Assembly: GCA_963716925.1 (NCBI GenBank)
Contig: CAVQUX010000010.1
Coordinates: 1 to 64,000 of the forward strand
Source: DAISKN01 sp963716925
GTDB lineage: Bacteria > Acidobacteriota > Vicinamibacteria > Marinacidobacterales > SMYC01
Direction: 5' to 3'
Length of the DNA: 64,000 nt
The position numbers and the translations under genes are program-made. Positions 17,180-25,088 of this stretch are shown here, piece by piece (the first letter of the stretch is position 1; each line of letters begins with the position of its first letter). The notes beneath the pieces were generated by a model. That model ran no database searches. It saw only the letters and a program-made list of their open reading frames with translations, and was not told the DNA's origin.

Positions 17180-18118
17180 CACATCTTCTCCCGGAACGCC
17201 TGCACGTTCTTGTGGAACACGTAGAGAGCGTCGGCGTTTCCGCTCTTTTCCGTGAAGTTGTAGTTCTTGCCCTTGCGGACCTTCACCTTCAGATTCTTCT
17301 CGATGTAGTCGATCTCGAACTGCTCGAGGGACGCGAACGGCGCCGAGAATGCGTCGTTCTTGTTCGAGGTCTGGTAGCGGAGCCCCTGGTTGTCGGCGAG
17401 GAGCGTCCCTTCGCAGGATCCCATCCGGTGCTTGTGGACGACGGGAATCGATTCCGCGAGCGAGACGTCCTTGAAGCTCACGCGGATGTCGCGGTGGCCG
17501 CTGTCGACGGTGAGGGTCTCGGCGTACATGTCGTAGCCGTCGGCGGAGACGGTGAGCTGGTGCTCACCCGGCGACAACTCCTTTGAGATCCACGGGAGTG
17601 GTGCCGACGTAGTTCCGGTCGAGAAAGACGGTGGCGCCGGCCACATCGCTCTCGACGCGGAGGCTCGGGGCGACGAGGGAAAGTTTCACCTCGACCTTCG
17701 CGCGCTCGCCCGCCCTCACCCGAACGTCGGTCTCGAAGGTCTCGTGGCCCGCGCTTTCGACGCGAACGCGGTGGCGTCCGGCCGGTATGTCCTCGCGGGT
17801 CACCGGCGCCTCGCCCAGGAGCTCGTCGTCCAGGTAGACGGAAGCTCCGTCGATGCTTGCGGAAACCGAAATCGACCCGCGCGCGGCAATGTCTCCCCCG
17901 CGGGGCGCGGGCTCGGGCGCCGGCTCTTCGACCGGCTCGGGCTCGACCGCTGGAGGTGGAGATTCTTCGGCGCTCGGCGTTCCGACCACCGGCTCGGGCG
18001 CCTGGCGGAGGAACCAGAACGCGACTGCGCCGAGAACGGCCAGCACGAAAACCGCGAGAACGACGAACTTGGCGGCTCCGGAGTCGCCGCTCTTGGGCTC
18101 TTGATGCAGGAAGCTCAC
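17179..18118 (-). CDS. Membrane-anchored protein with PEGA repeats, frameshifted
   Basis: N-terminal cytoplasmic tail, one membrane helix (FVVLAVFVLAVLGAVAFWFL), an Ala/Pro/Glu-rich linker and then PEGA-type beta repeats: ASIDGASVYLDDELLGEAP and SDVAGATVFLDRNYVGTTP, each followed by GxHxxxV-like strands. After a frame change near 17582 the protein continues (SPGEHQLTVSADGYD) into a domain of about 100 residues ending IEKNLKVKVRKGKNYNF, then NVQAFREKM. PEGA domains are extracytoplasmic and often belong to envelope or S-layer-linked proteins. It overlaps the phosphatase gene by one base, so they form an operon. It diverges from the PilZ gene at 18178. Confidence 0.78.
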
Positions 18119-18177
18119 GCCGAAATTCTAACACGCGAAAGGGCCGGGCCGGCGCCGGTGTTACAATCGAACGTTGC

Positions 18178-18817
18178 ATGGATTCGTCTCGCCGCGCCCC
18201 GCGCCTGACGCTGAGCGCTCGTGTCGAGGGGCTCGCTCAGTACTGGAGCGACGTCCGCGTCATGGACGTGAGCCCGACCGGAGCCCTCCTGGAGTGCTCT
18301 CGCTTTCTCGAGAACAATTCCATCCTGACCCTCCAGTTCTCGCTCGGAGAGTCCCCTCTGTCGGTGCGGGCGCGCGTCGTCCACTGCACCAAGGTCGAGC
18401 CCGACTTGTACCGGGCCGGCGTGCATTTCGAGGCCCTGCCCGCGGAGCTCCGGGAGCGCTTGCGGGAGCTCATCCGGTCGAGCCTCCAGCAGGAGCGGCG
18501 CGAGCAGCCGCGGGTGTTCCTGGGCCAAGTCAGCCCAGCTTCGAAAGGAAGTCGAGCTTCGCGTTCTGAACCTGAGCCTCTTCGGCGGTTTGTTCTCCGT
18601 CGGTAACCCTCTCGAGTTCGAGAGCGAGCACGATTTCGTGTTCAGTCTTCCCCAGGGAGAGGTCCACGTGCGCGGCGTGGTGCGGCACTGCGAGGCCTGG
18701 GCCCGAGCGCGCGATACCGCCATCTTTCGCGTCGGCGTCGAGTTCACGAGCCTCTCCGGCGACGACCGGAGTCGGGTCGTCGCTTATCTCGACGAGCAGA
18801 CCCCGACCGCTTCCTGA
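18178..18817 (+). CDS. Tandem PilZ-domain protein, frameshifted
   Basis: Two PilZ-like halves. The first (ATG 18178) starts RRAPRLTLSARVEG, with DVSPTGALLECS and VHCTKVEPDLYRAGVHF. The second, in another frame after an indel near 18530-18560, reads VELRVLNLSLFGGLFSVGN, then VRGVVRHCEAW and FRVGVEF, ending at TGA 18815-18817. Both keep the NxSxxG-like turn and the final strand; the first has an RR..R start suited to cyclic-di-GMP binding, the second lacks it as seen. A TACAAT at 18162-18167 only 10 bp before the ATG suggests a nearly leaderless transcript. It ends abutting the V4R gene. Confidence 0.75.
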
Positions 18818-19321
18818 CTATTTCGCGCTGACGACGAACCGACAGCAGGTGTCGCCCTTCGCGGCGCACTGCACTTCCATCCCCGTCGTTTCGGCGTCGA
18901 ACAGAACGAGCCCGACGCCGCGAAGGAGACCCTGCACGACGTGGCAAACGGGCTGGATCGACGGTCCATAGATCTCGGCGAAGGGCGATTCGAGAACCTT
19001 GAAGACCAGCTCGCGCCCCTCCAGGTTCATCATCTCGACCGAGAAAATTCCCCATCCGGACTCCGACAGCAGGAAAGCGACCGAGCTCAGAACCTGCTCC
19101 GGGGGATAGCCGAAGACGTCGCGGAACCTGCCGGCGAGAGACGCCCCCTCCCCCACGCCCGCATCGATGAGGAACGCAGCCGCATCGCGACCGTACTCCC
19201 CCTCGAGGTTCTTCTGGATCTCCATGAGAAGGGACGGAGGCGTCAGCACGTAGCGCGCGCTCTGAAGAGAGAGGCTCCCCCGCTCGGGATCGTATTCGAG
19301 GCTGTCGAGAAGCTGGTTCAT
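18818..19321 (-). CDS. V4R (4-vinyl-reductase) domain protein
   Basis: A 167-residue protein from ATG 19321. The C-terminal part has the V4R features: SSVAFLLSESGWGIFSVEM, CHVVQGLLRGVGLVLFD, and the Cys-rich VQCAAKGDTCCRFVV end, which in this family forms a small-molecule or metal-binding pocket. The gene starts 2 bp after the stop of the flavin reductase gene, so they form one transcript and may share a redox job. Family members often sense hydrocarbons or take part in pigment biosynthesis; the substrate cannot be told here. Confidence 0.8.
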   Translation of the reverse strand: MNQLLDSLEYDPERGSLSLQSARYVLTPPSLLMEIQKNLEGEYGRDAAAFLIDAGVGEGASLAGRFRDVFGYPPEQVLSSVAFLLSESGWGIFSVEMMNLEGRELVFKVLESPFAEIYGPSIQPVCHVVQGLLRGVGLVLFDAETTGMEVQCAAKGDTCCRFVVSAK

Positions 19322-19322
19322 A

Positions 19323-19808
19323 TCACTCCCTTTTGTGGACCGTGGATCCCAGGCCCCAGTATTGGCGAGCGAAGAAGACCAGAGGCTTTCCCTCTCGGCC
19401 CAAGCCCGCCCCCTCCACTTCGCCGATGAAGAGGGTATGGTCCGAGGCCGCGACTCGATCCACCACACGGCACTCGAGGTGAGAAAGGCATCCCCCTAGC
19501 TTCGGCGGCTCTCCTTCGACGGCCACGCCCCGGAACTGCTCCTCCGAAGTGAGGTTCGGACGGGCGAAATGATCGGAGAGAGCTCCCTGGTCCTCCGCCA
19601 GTACGCTCACGGAAAAGCGCCCTTTGTCGATGGCCTCGTGGGCCTTGGACGCTCGTGCGATGCTCACGAGGACGCGCGGGGGATCGAGACTCAAAGAGAT
19701 GAAGGAACTGACGGTGATGCCCCGGGGACCTTCGCTTCCCATCGCCGTCACCACGACGACTCCCTGAGGGAACATCCGCATGACTTCGCGCAGCGTGGCG
19801 TCGCTCAA
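19323..19808 (-). CDS. Flavin reductase-like FMN-binding protein
   Basis: A 161-residue protein of the flavin reductase (DIM6/NTAB) family: REVMRMFPQGVVVVTAM, GITVSSFISLSLDPPRVLVS at the start, FSVSVLAEDQ, and HTLFIGEVEGAG near the end, all in the expected order. Such proteins bind FMN and supply reduced flavin to a partner oxygenase or reductase. It is cotranscribed with the V4R gene downstream and follows a membrane-protein gene by 22 bp. Length is normal for the family. Confidence 0.85.
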   Translation of the reverse strand: MSDATLREVMRMFPQGVVVVTAMGSEGPRGITVSSFISLSLDPPRVLVSIARASKAHEAIDKGRFSVSVLAEDQGALSDHFARPNLTSEEQFRGVAVEGEPPKLGGCLSHLECRVVDRVAASDHTLFIGEVEGAGLGREGKPLVFFARQYWGLGSTVHKRE

Positions 19809-19830
19809 GACAGAGACCCCTTCCCGACTT

Positions 19831-20280
19831 TCATCGCGCGCTCACGTAGACGAAGTCCCGCATGATGTGCTCGGCGTCGAAAAAGATGAAGTACATCATG
19901 TCGCCGGCGGCGAAGATCCGCAATTGCGGAAAGCGTTCCGCCTTCTCCAGAATGTCGTCGCGCCGATCTCCCGCGTAGCGATCGACCGCGTCCCGCAGAT
20001 CTTCGGGCGACTCGACGATCCGCACGAGTGGAGCTTTTTCCTTCAGACCCTCCGTGACCTGGTAGACCGTCGGCCTCTGCACGAGGATTCCCTTGAGGCG
20101 CGCCTCGTGCATGTTCATACGGCGGACGTCGTATCCGATCGTGCCGAGAACGAGCGCCGTCGCGAACCCGAAAATGGCCACGATCGAAGCTGCTACTGTC
20201 AACAGCATCCGCTTACGGGCCGCCCCCGGGTCCTCCTCCCGTATATCGGGCGGGAGGAATCGCGGCTCGACGCTCGTCAT
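19831..20280 (-). CDS. Single-pass membrane protein of unknown function
   Basis: A 149-residue protein with a Pro/Glu-rich N-terminal tail, a basic RKR stop-transfer, one membrane helix (TVAASIVAIFGFATALVLG) and an outer part of about 100 residues containing DLRDAVDRYAGDRRDDILE and FAAGDMMYFIFFDAEHIM. It lies just upstream of the flavin reductase gene in the same direction. I do not recognise the family; the C-terminal part looks folded and alpha/beta. Confidence 0.65.
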   Translation of the reverse strand: MTSVEPRFLPPDIREEDPGAARKRMLLTVAASIVAIFGFATALVLGTIGYDVRRMNMHEARLKGILVQRPTVYQVTEGLKEKAPLVRIVESPEDLRDAVDRYAGDRRDDILEKAERFPQLRIFAAGDMMYFIFFDAEHIMRDFVYVSAR

Positions 20281-20330
20281 TGCGCAGCTAAAGTATCACT
20301 TTAGGTTCTGGGCAAGAAAGTGCCCCGGGG

Positions 20331-20869
20331 CTAGCTTTTCTTGCTGAAGACGCTCGGGTGGAGTTTCTTGACCTCAGCTCCCGGCGCCGCTCCCGGCAAG
20401 GTTATGGAGAGGACTTTGGTCGAAGGCGCGCTGCAGGCGAAGTCCGTGCAGAGCTGGTACGCAATCTCGAGGGGCGCTTCGAGGCTCTTGCCCTTGTAGT
20501 CCTGCGGCAAGGTAACGGGAACGCGAATCACGATAGGCCCTTCGTACAGCCTGTAGGTGCCGAGCCCCTCCAGCTCCCGTTCGATTACCGGCGGGTAGGA
20601 GGGCTTGCCTGCCTTCAACACGCTTCCCTGGACGGATACCGCGGTCCGCGTGGGCTCCGGTTCCTCGGGCCCATAAAGATGATAGCCCTCCTGAATATCG
20701 GCCAGGAGCGCGAGCTCGAACGCGTCGCCCGGGCGAACCGGTGATTGGGACGCCACGAGCTCGAACCGAACCGCGTTCTCCCAGTCCGGAATCTCGATCT
20801 TCTTCTGTTGAACTGAGCGAACGAAACTGAAGTCCACAGGTCAAGAGCGGCAAAGAGGACGTGTCGCAT
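20331..20869 (-). CDS. DsbD-like (DsbC-type) periplasmic sensor domain protein, N-terminus frameshifted
   Basis: The body matches the N-terminal domain of DsbD: PVRPGDAFELALLADIQEGY, HLYGPEEPEPTRT, IPVTLPQDYKG-like strands and YQLCTDFACSAPS with a Cys pair. In DsbD this domain passes electrons to periplasmic partners. The frame with the body opens only at a GTG (20837) and has no export signal, whereas an overlapping frame from ATG 20869 gives a signal-peptide-like MRHVLFAALDLWTSVSFAQ. A one-base shift near 20812 would join them, which makes sense for a periplasmic protein. No transmembrane or thioredoxin part of full DsbD is present. Confidence 0.7.
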
Positions 20870-20879
20870 ACGAAAGATT

Positions 20880-21236
20880 CTAGCGCGAACTCACGCCTCT
20901 TCGGCCCCTCGTAGCAGGCCGGCAATCCGGTGAAGAATCCCCTCCTCGTTCACTCCGATCGGAGCTCGCAGCCGCGGGCGCCAGAGAGCGCTCCCCGGAC
21001 CAATCTTCGTAGGCGAACAGAAGGTCGTTCGTGACCTCCTCCACGTCGAGCTCGAGCGCGCGCGCGTAGGCTCGCGCGAAGCTCTTGAAATAGAATTTCC
21101 CCGGGAAACGATCGAATCGTTCCTCCTCGAGGTCCTCGAGATACGCTATTCCGATCCGCGTCTCGTTCGCGATGCGCCGCAACGGAATCTGCTTGGTCTC
21201 GCGGAGTGCCTTGAGCGACTTGCCCCGATAGGCCAT
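20880..21236 (-). CDS. RodZ-like helix-turn-helix protein
   Basis: A 118-residue protein dominated by a HTH_25 domain: SLKALRETKQIPLRRIANET, IGIAYLEDLEEERFDRFPGK and YFKSFARAYARALELD, the classic RodZ N-terminal pattern. Full-size RodZ continues with a membrane helix and periplasmic part; here the sequence ends about 25 residues after the domain with a low-complexity Ser/Arg tail, so it may be a truncated RodZ or a soluble regulator. The next gene (DsbD-like) begins 10 bp downstream. Confidence 0.75.
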   Translation of the reverse strand: MAYRGKSLKALRETKQIPLRRIANETRIGIAYLEDLEEERFDRFPGKFYFKSFARAYARALELDVEEVTNDLLFAYEDWSGERSLAPAAASSDRSERGGDSSPDCRPATRGRRGVSSR

Positions 21237-21464
21237 CTAGAGCCCCTTTCCCCGACACGTGAAGAAAGTTTTCCCGGCGGATCACCCACGATCCCGCCCC
21301 CATTGGTTCAGCTAACTTGTTCGATTGTAACGAGGTCTCGGTAAGTGACTGGAAGTGAGGACCTCACTCGGCGCGTAAGCGAAAGTATCAAACGTCCTGA
21401 ATTGATGTCAACAAGAAATGCACAGGTTATCCTCTGGTATCGAAAGTTTTTTGTGGAAATCGGG
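21237..21464. other. Intergenic region between parB and the HTH gene
   Basis: About 230 bp, more AT-rich than the surrounding genes, containing GATTGTAACGAGG, CAGGTTATCC and runs of T and A. It lies next to parAB, so a parS site would be expected somewhere near. I looked for the consensus TGTTTCACGTGAAACA and did not see it here or inside parAB. Confidence 0.4.
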
Positions 21465-22287
21465 TCAGGACGCTCCCTCGAGCTCCGCGATGAGGGAGCG
21501 CAAGCGCCTGGATGATCTCCGTCGTCTCCACCTGGCTTTTCTGGAAGGTCATCTGCAAGCGAAATGGCTTTCCTCGGACACCGTACTTGAAGACGAAGCT
21601 CTTCGGCCGCCCGCGCTGGGGTCCCCGGGACAACTTGCGAGCTTGCTCCCGGTTGATCTGCCCGCGCGAGATCTTCTCGACGAGAGCGACCATTTTCTCC
21701 GGAGAATCTTGCCTAACTATCTGCAATAACAATGATTTAGAGGAAATGTCGGCAAGCCGACAAAGGTTCTTCAACTCTTCGGGCATCGAGTTCAAGCTGA
21801 GGGTCTCGGTCACGCTCGTGCGCGACTTCCCAATCCTGCCAGCGAGGCCTTCGTGCGTATACTCGTGCTCGTTGACCAACTGGGCGAATGCCTCCGCCTC
21901 TTCGAACGGGGTGAGGTCCTTCCGTTGAATGTTCTCGACGAGGGCGAGCTCGATGGTCTCCAGGTCGTCCACGTCCCGCTCCACGCAGGGAAGCTCGGTG
22001 AGGCCGGCCTGGACGGCGGCCTGGTACCGGCGCTCGCCCGAGATGATCTGATAGTGATCTTGATGTTTTCGAACGATCAAGGGCTCGAGGATCCCTTTTT
22101 CCCGAATCGACGCCGTCAGCTCCGACAGATCCCCCATCTGCTGGCGCGGTTGATTCGGGTTCGGCTCGATATCTTCAATCGCGATCATTCTCCCAATCGC
22201 GGAACCGCGGCGCGAGCCGAGCTCGTCGACGAAGTGGGCATCGTTGCGAAACTTGATCGTTTCCGGCAGGCCTGCTCGCTTAGACAC
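21465..22287 (-). CDS. parB: ParB/Spo0J chromosome-partitioning protein, frameshifted near the C-terminus
   Basis: ParB N-terminal nuclease/CTPase-like domain with IEPNPNQPRQ, GILEPLIVRK and the CTP-binding GERRYQAA box, followed by the ENIQRKDLTPFEEA motif and a helix-turn-helix (GLAGRIGKSRTSVTETLSLN). ParB binds parS and loads SMC. The start is GTG at 22287, overlapping the end of parA by 8 bp. The first frame runs past the usual end with poor sequence; an indel near 21508 restores LRSLIAELEGAS and a stop at 21465-21467, which looks like the genuine dimerisation C-terminus. Confidence 0.9.
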
Positions 22288-23041
22288 GGGACATTACCTC
22301 TTCCGAGAGACTGTAGTATTCGAACGCTCCGCTCGAATGCGGCGCGAAAGAGAAGATCGATTCCTTGTACGCAGGGCTCTCTTCGAGACGAATGCTCTTG
22401 CTGATCACGGTCTTGAAGACTTTGTCGCCGAAGGCTTCCTGGATCTTATCGCTCACGTCCCTGGACAGCGTGGTCCTCTTGTCGTGGAGAGTGATGAGGA
22501 CTCCGATTACCTGGAGCTCGGGATTGGGCCGCGACTTCACCTTGTCCAGAGTTTCCAGAAGATCGTCCGTTCCCTCGAGCGCGTAGTAAGAAGACTGAAT
22601 CGGGATCAGCAGGTGGGTCGCCGCCACCAGGGCATTCACCGTGATGAGGCCCAGAGTGGGCGGCGTATCGATGATGATGAAGTCGTAGTGTGCTCTCACG
22701 CTCTCGAGCCGGTCGCGCAACCGGAAATGCGAGTCGAAATCCCCTACGAGCTTGCCCTCGAGCTTCGCGAGCGAGATGCGCGCCGGAACGAGCGACAGCT
22801 CGGGAACGGATGTCTCATGGGTCACTTCCCGGATGTTTACCTTCGGGTCGAGGAGAGCTTCATAGATCGACCCATGGACATCGACCTCGTTGAGGAAGGA
22901 GATCGTCGAGTTTCCCTGCGGGTCCATGTCGACCAGCAGGGTCTTCTTTCGCTTCGCCGCCAATGCAGCCGCGAGGTTGATGGCCGTCGTGGTCTTGCCC
23001 ACGCCGCCCTTCTGATTCGCAATCGTTATGATGACAGCCAC
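22280..23041 (-). CDS. parA: ParA/Soj chromosome-partitioning ATPase
   Basis: A 253-residue deviant Walker ATPase. The KGGVGKTT Walker A motif lies at residues 11-18, LLVDMDPQGNST is switch I/A', and IIIDTPPTLG is Walker B-like. It drives origin segregation together with ParB encoded directly downstream with overlapping ends. Length and motif order match chromosomal Soj proteins. It follows the bifunctional nuclease gene by about 100 bp in the same direction. Confidence 0.95.
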   Translation of the reverse strand: MAVIITIANQKGGVGKTTTAINLAAALAAKRKKTLLVDMDPQGNSTISFLNEVDVHGSIYEALLDPKVNIREVTHETSVPELSLVPARISLAKLEGKLVGDFDSHFRLRDRLESVRAHYDFIIIDTPPTLGLITVNALVAATHLLIPIQSSYYALEGTDDLLETLDKVKSRPNPELQVIGVLITLHDKRTTLSRDVSDKIQEAFGDKVFKTVISKSIRLEESPAYKESIFSFAPHSSGAFEYYSLSEEVMSRV

Positions 23042-23138
23042 TTGAGATTACTCCACACACGAATACCGACGAAACGACGGGAAAGGAGAAGGTCCGCTTG
23101 TTCGCGGACGGGCGTCCGAGGACCGGAAGCCCGAGTCG

Positions 23139-23624
23139 CTACATCTTGTATTTGCCGAGATCGTCGGGATTGAGGCCTTCCAACCACTTTTGGAGTCTTT
23201 CGGAGTCCGTGGATTCCTTCGACAGGTCCAGCCCCTTCGCGCTTTCCACGACCGAGTCCTCGACGAAGATCGGGGCTCTCGTCCGCAGAGCCAGGGCGAT
23301 GGCATCACTCGGGCGGGCGTCGATGGCGATGGTTTCCCCATCCCGGTCGAGATAAATCATCGCGTAGAACGTGTTGTCGCGGAGATCGCTCACCACGATA
23401 CGCTGCACTTCGGCTTCGATCTCGGTCAGGATGTTCTTGATCAGGTCATGCGTCATCGGACGGGGTGTCGAGATGTTCTCGATCTGAAGGGCGATGGCGT
23501 TGGCCTCGAAGACTCCCACCCAGATGGGAAGCACCCGGTCCCCCGCCTTGTCCTTCAGGATGACGATCGGCATGTTGGTGATGGGGTCGATCATGAGGCC
23601 CTTGATCATCATTTCGATTTCCAT
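23139..23624 (-). CDS. Bifunctional nuclease family protein (DUF151)
   Basis: From ATG 23624 (GAGGGG about 9 bp upstream) the protein has 161 residues and the DUF151 signature: MPIVILKDKAGDRVLPIWVG, FEANAIALQIENISTPRPMT-like segment, FYAMIYLD and IDARPSDAIALALR. Members bind nucleic acid and some have DNase/RNase activity. The C-terminal tail of about 35 acidic residues is lineage-specific. A GTG further upstream (23642) is in frame but less well placed. Confidence 0.85.
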   Translation of the reverse strand: MEIEMMIKGLMIDPITNMPIVILKDKAGDRVLPIWVGVFEANAIALQIENISTPRPMTHDLIKNILTEIEAEVQRIVVSDLRDNTFYAMIYLDRDGETIAIDARPSDAIALALRTRAPIFVEDSVVESAKGLDLSKESTDSERLQKWLEGLNPDDLGKYKM

Positions 23625-23721
23625 CGGTGGAACCCCTCGCACCGCCCCTGTGGTGATGTGGCCCTAAATATAGGGGCGGTCAGAAATGTTGTCAACAGGA
23701 TTTAGTGGTCGCACCCTGTCG

Positions 23722-25071
23722 CTACTCCAAGGATGACACACGGGGCACCGTTTCGCCAAACAGGGAGTTGGCGCCGAAGCGAGTAATCACGACGGACAGG
23801 AGTTGCCCCACTCGATCCCGTCCCCCTGGAAAGTTCACGATCCGGTTGTCCGCGCTTCGCCCTGAGAACTCCTCCGAATTCTTGCGGCTCTCCCCCTCGA
23901 CCAGAACCTCTACCGTTCTTCCCACGCAGCCCGCGTGCTTCTCCAGTTGGATTCTCTTCTGAAGTTCCAGTAACCGCGTGAGTCGCTCGCTCTTGACGGA
24001 CTCGGGGACGTCGTCCGGCTGCTCGCGCGCGGAGAACGTAAAAGGTCTCTGCGAATACTTGAAGGAATAGATGCTGTCGAACCGGAGCTGCTCCATGAGC
24101 GAGAGCGTCTCGCCGAATTCTCCTTCGGTTTCCCCGGGAAAGCCCACGATGAGGTCCGTCGAGATCGCGAGGTCCGGAACGTGCTCGCGCGCCCTCGCGA
24201 CCTTTCGAACGTACTCCTCACGCGTGTAGCCGCGCTTCATGCGGCCGAGAACCGAGGTCGACCCGGATTGCGCCGGGAGGTGCATGTGAGGGCAGAGCCT
24301 CCGGAGGTCGCGGAACCGCCGCATCAAAGGAGCGCCGAAGTCCTTCGGGTGCGGACTCGTGAAACGGATCCGCCAGAGACCCTCGACCTCGTGTACGGCA
24401 TCGAGGAGATCCTCGAACCCGCGACCATCGCCGGGGTCCCGGTAGGAGTTCACGTTCTGGCCCAGGAGCTGAACCTCACGAAATCCCCACTCGACGAGCG
24501 ATCGCGCCTCCCGAACGATGTCGGCGATCGGACGGCATCGCTCCCGCCCCCGGGTGAAAGGCACGATACAGAACGAGCAGAAGTTGTCGCAGCCCTCCAT
24601 GATGGTGATGTAGGCCTTGACTCCGGGCACGCGCTCGATCCGCGCCGGTGGGACATCGAGGTTCCCGGGGTGCCGCCCGATCTCGACGACGCGCTCCTTC
24701 GTACCCACCACGGTCGCGAGCACTTCGGGAAGCTGCACCAGGCTCTGGGTTCCGAGCACGAAGTCCACCTCCGGTGCCCGCTTCAGGATGGCCTCTCCCT
24801 CCTGCTGGGCGACGCAGCCGGTCAGTCCCACGACCACGGCGCGTTTCCTCTTCAAATGCGAGAAGGCCAGAAGCCGGGTGAATACCGCTTCCTCGGCCTT
24901 CTCCCGGATGCTGCAGGTGTTCAAGATGAGGACATCGGCCTCGTTCTCGCTGGATGACGCCTCGAGGCCGAGCCTCCGGAGGCTGCCTGCGATCTTCTCG
25001 CTGTCGTGGGCATTCATCTGGCAGCCCCAGGTCTCGATCCAGTAGCGGCGGTATCCGGCGAGGCTCGACAT
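23722..25071 (-). CDS. miaB: tRNA-2-methylthio-N6-dimethylallyladenosine synthase
   Basis: Radical-SAM methylthiotransferase that adds the 2-methylthio group to i6A37 of tRNAs. The 449 residues are the usual length. Cysteines of the auxiliary cluster are in WGCQMN, NTCSIREKA and TGCVAQ. The radical-SAM cluster is in CDNFCSFC. The TRAM RNA-binding domain closes the protein (VEVLVEGESRK, then VNFPGG). The ATG at 25071 lies 17 bp downstream of the recN stop, so both genes are probably in one transcript. MiaB rather than MtaB is favoured by EGCDNFCSFCIVPFTRGRE and LGQNVNSYRD. Confidence 0.93.
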   Translation of the reverse strand: MSSLAGYRRYWIETWGCQMNAHDSEKIAGSLRRLGLEASSSENEADVLILNTCSIREKAEEAVFTRLLAFSHLKRKRAVVVGLTGCVAQQEGEAILKRAPEVDFVLGTQSLVQLPEVLATVVGTKERVVEIGRHPGNLDVPPARIERVPGVKAYITIMEGCDNFCSFCIVPFTRGRERCRPIADIVREARSLVEWGFREVQLLGQNVNSYRDPGDGRGFEDLLDAVHEVEGLWRIRFTSPHPKDFGAPLMRRFRDLRRLCPHMHLPAQSGSTSVLGRMKRGYTREEYVRKVARAREHVPDLAISTDLIVGFPGETEGEFGETLSLMEQLRFDSIYSFKYSQRPFTFSAREQPDDVPESVKSERLTRLLELQKRIQLEKHAGCVGRTVEVLVEGESRKNSEEFSGRSADNRIVNFPGGRDRVGQLLSVVITRFGANSLFGETVPRVSSLE

Positions 25072-25088
25072 AATTTCTAATTGAAATT

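Noticed and set aside
21237..23041. parS site next to parAB
   Set aside because: The 16-bp consensus palindrome was not seen in or around parAB; a diverged site cannot be judged by eye.
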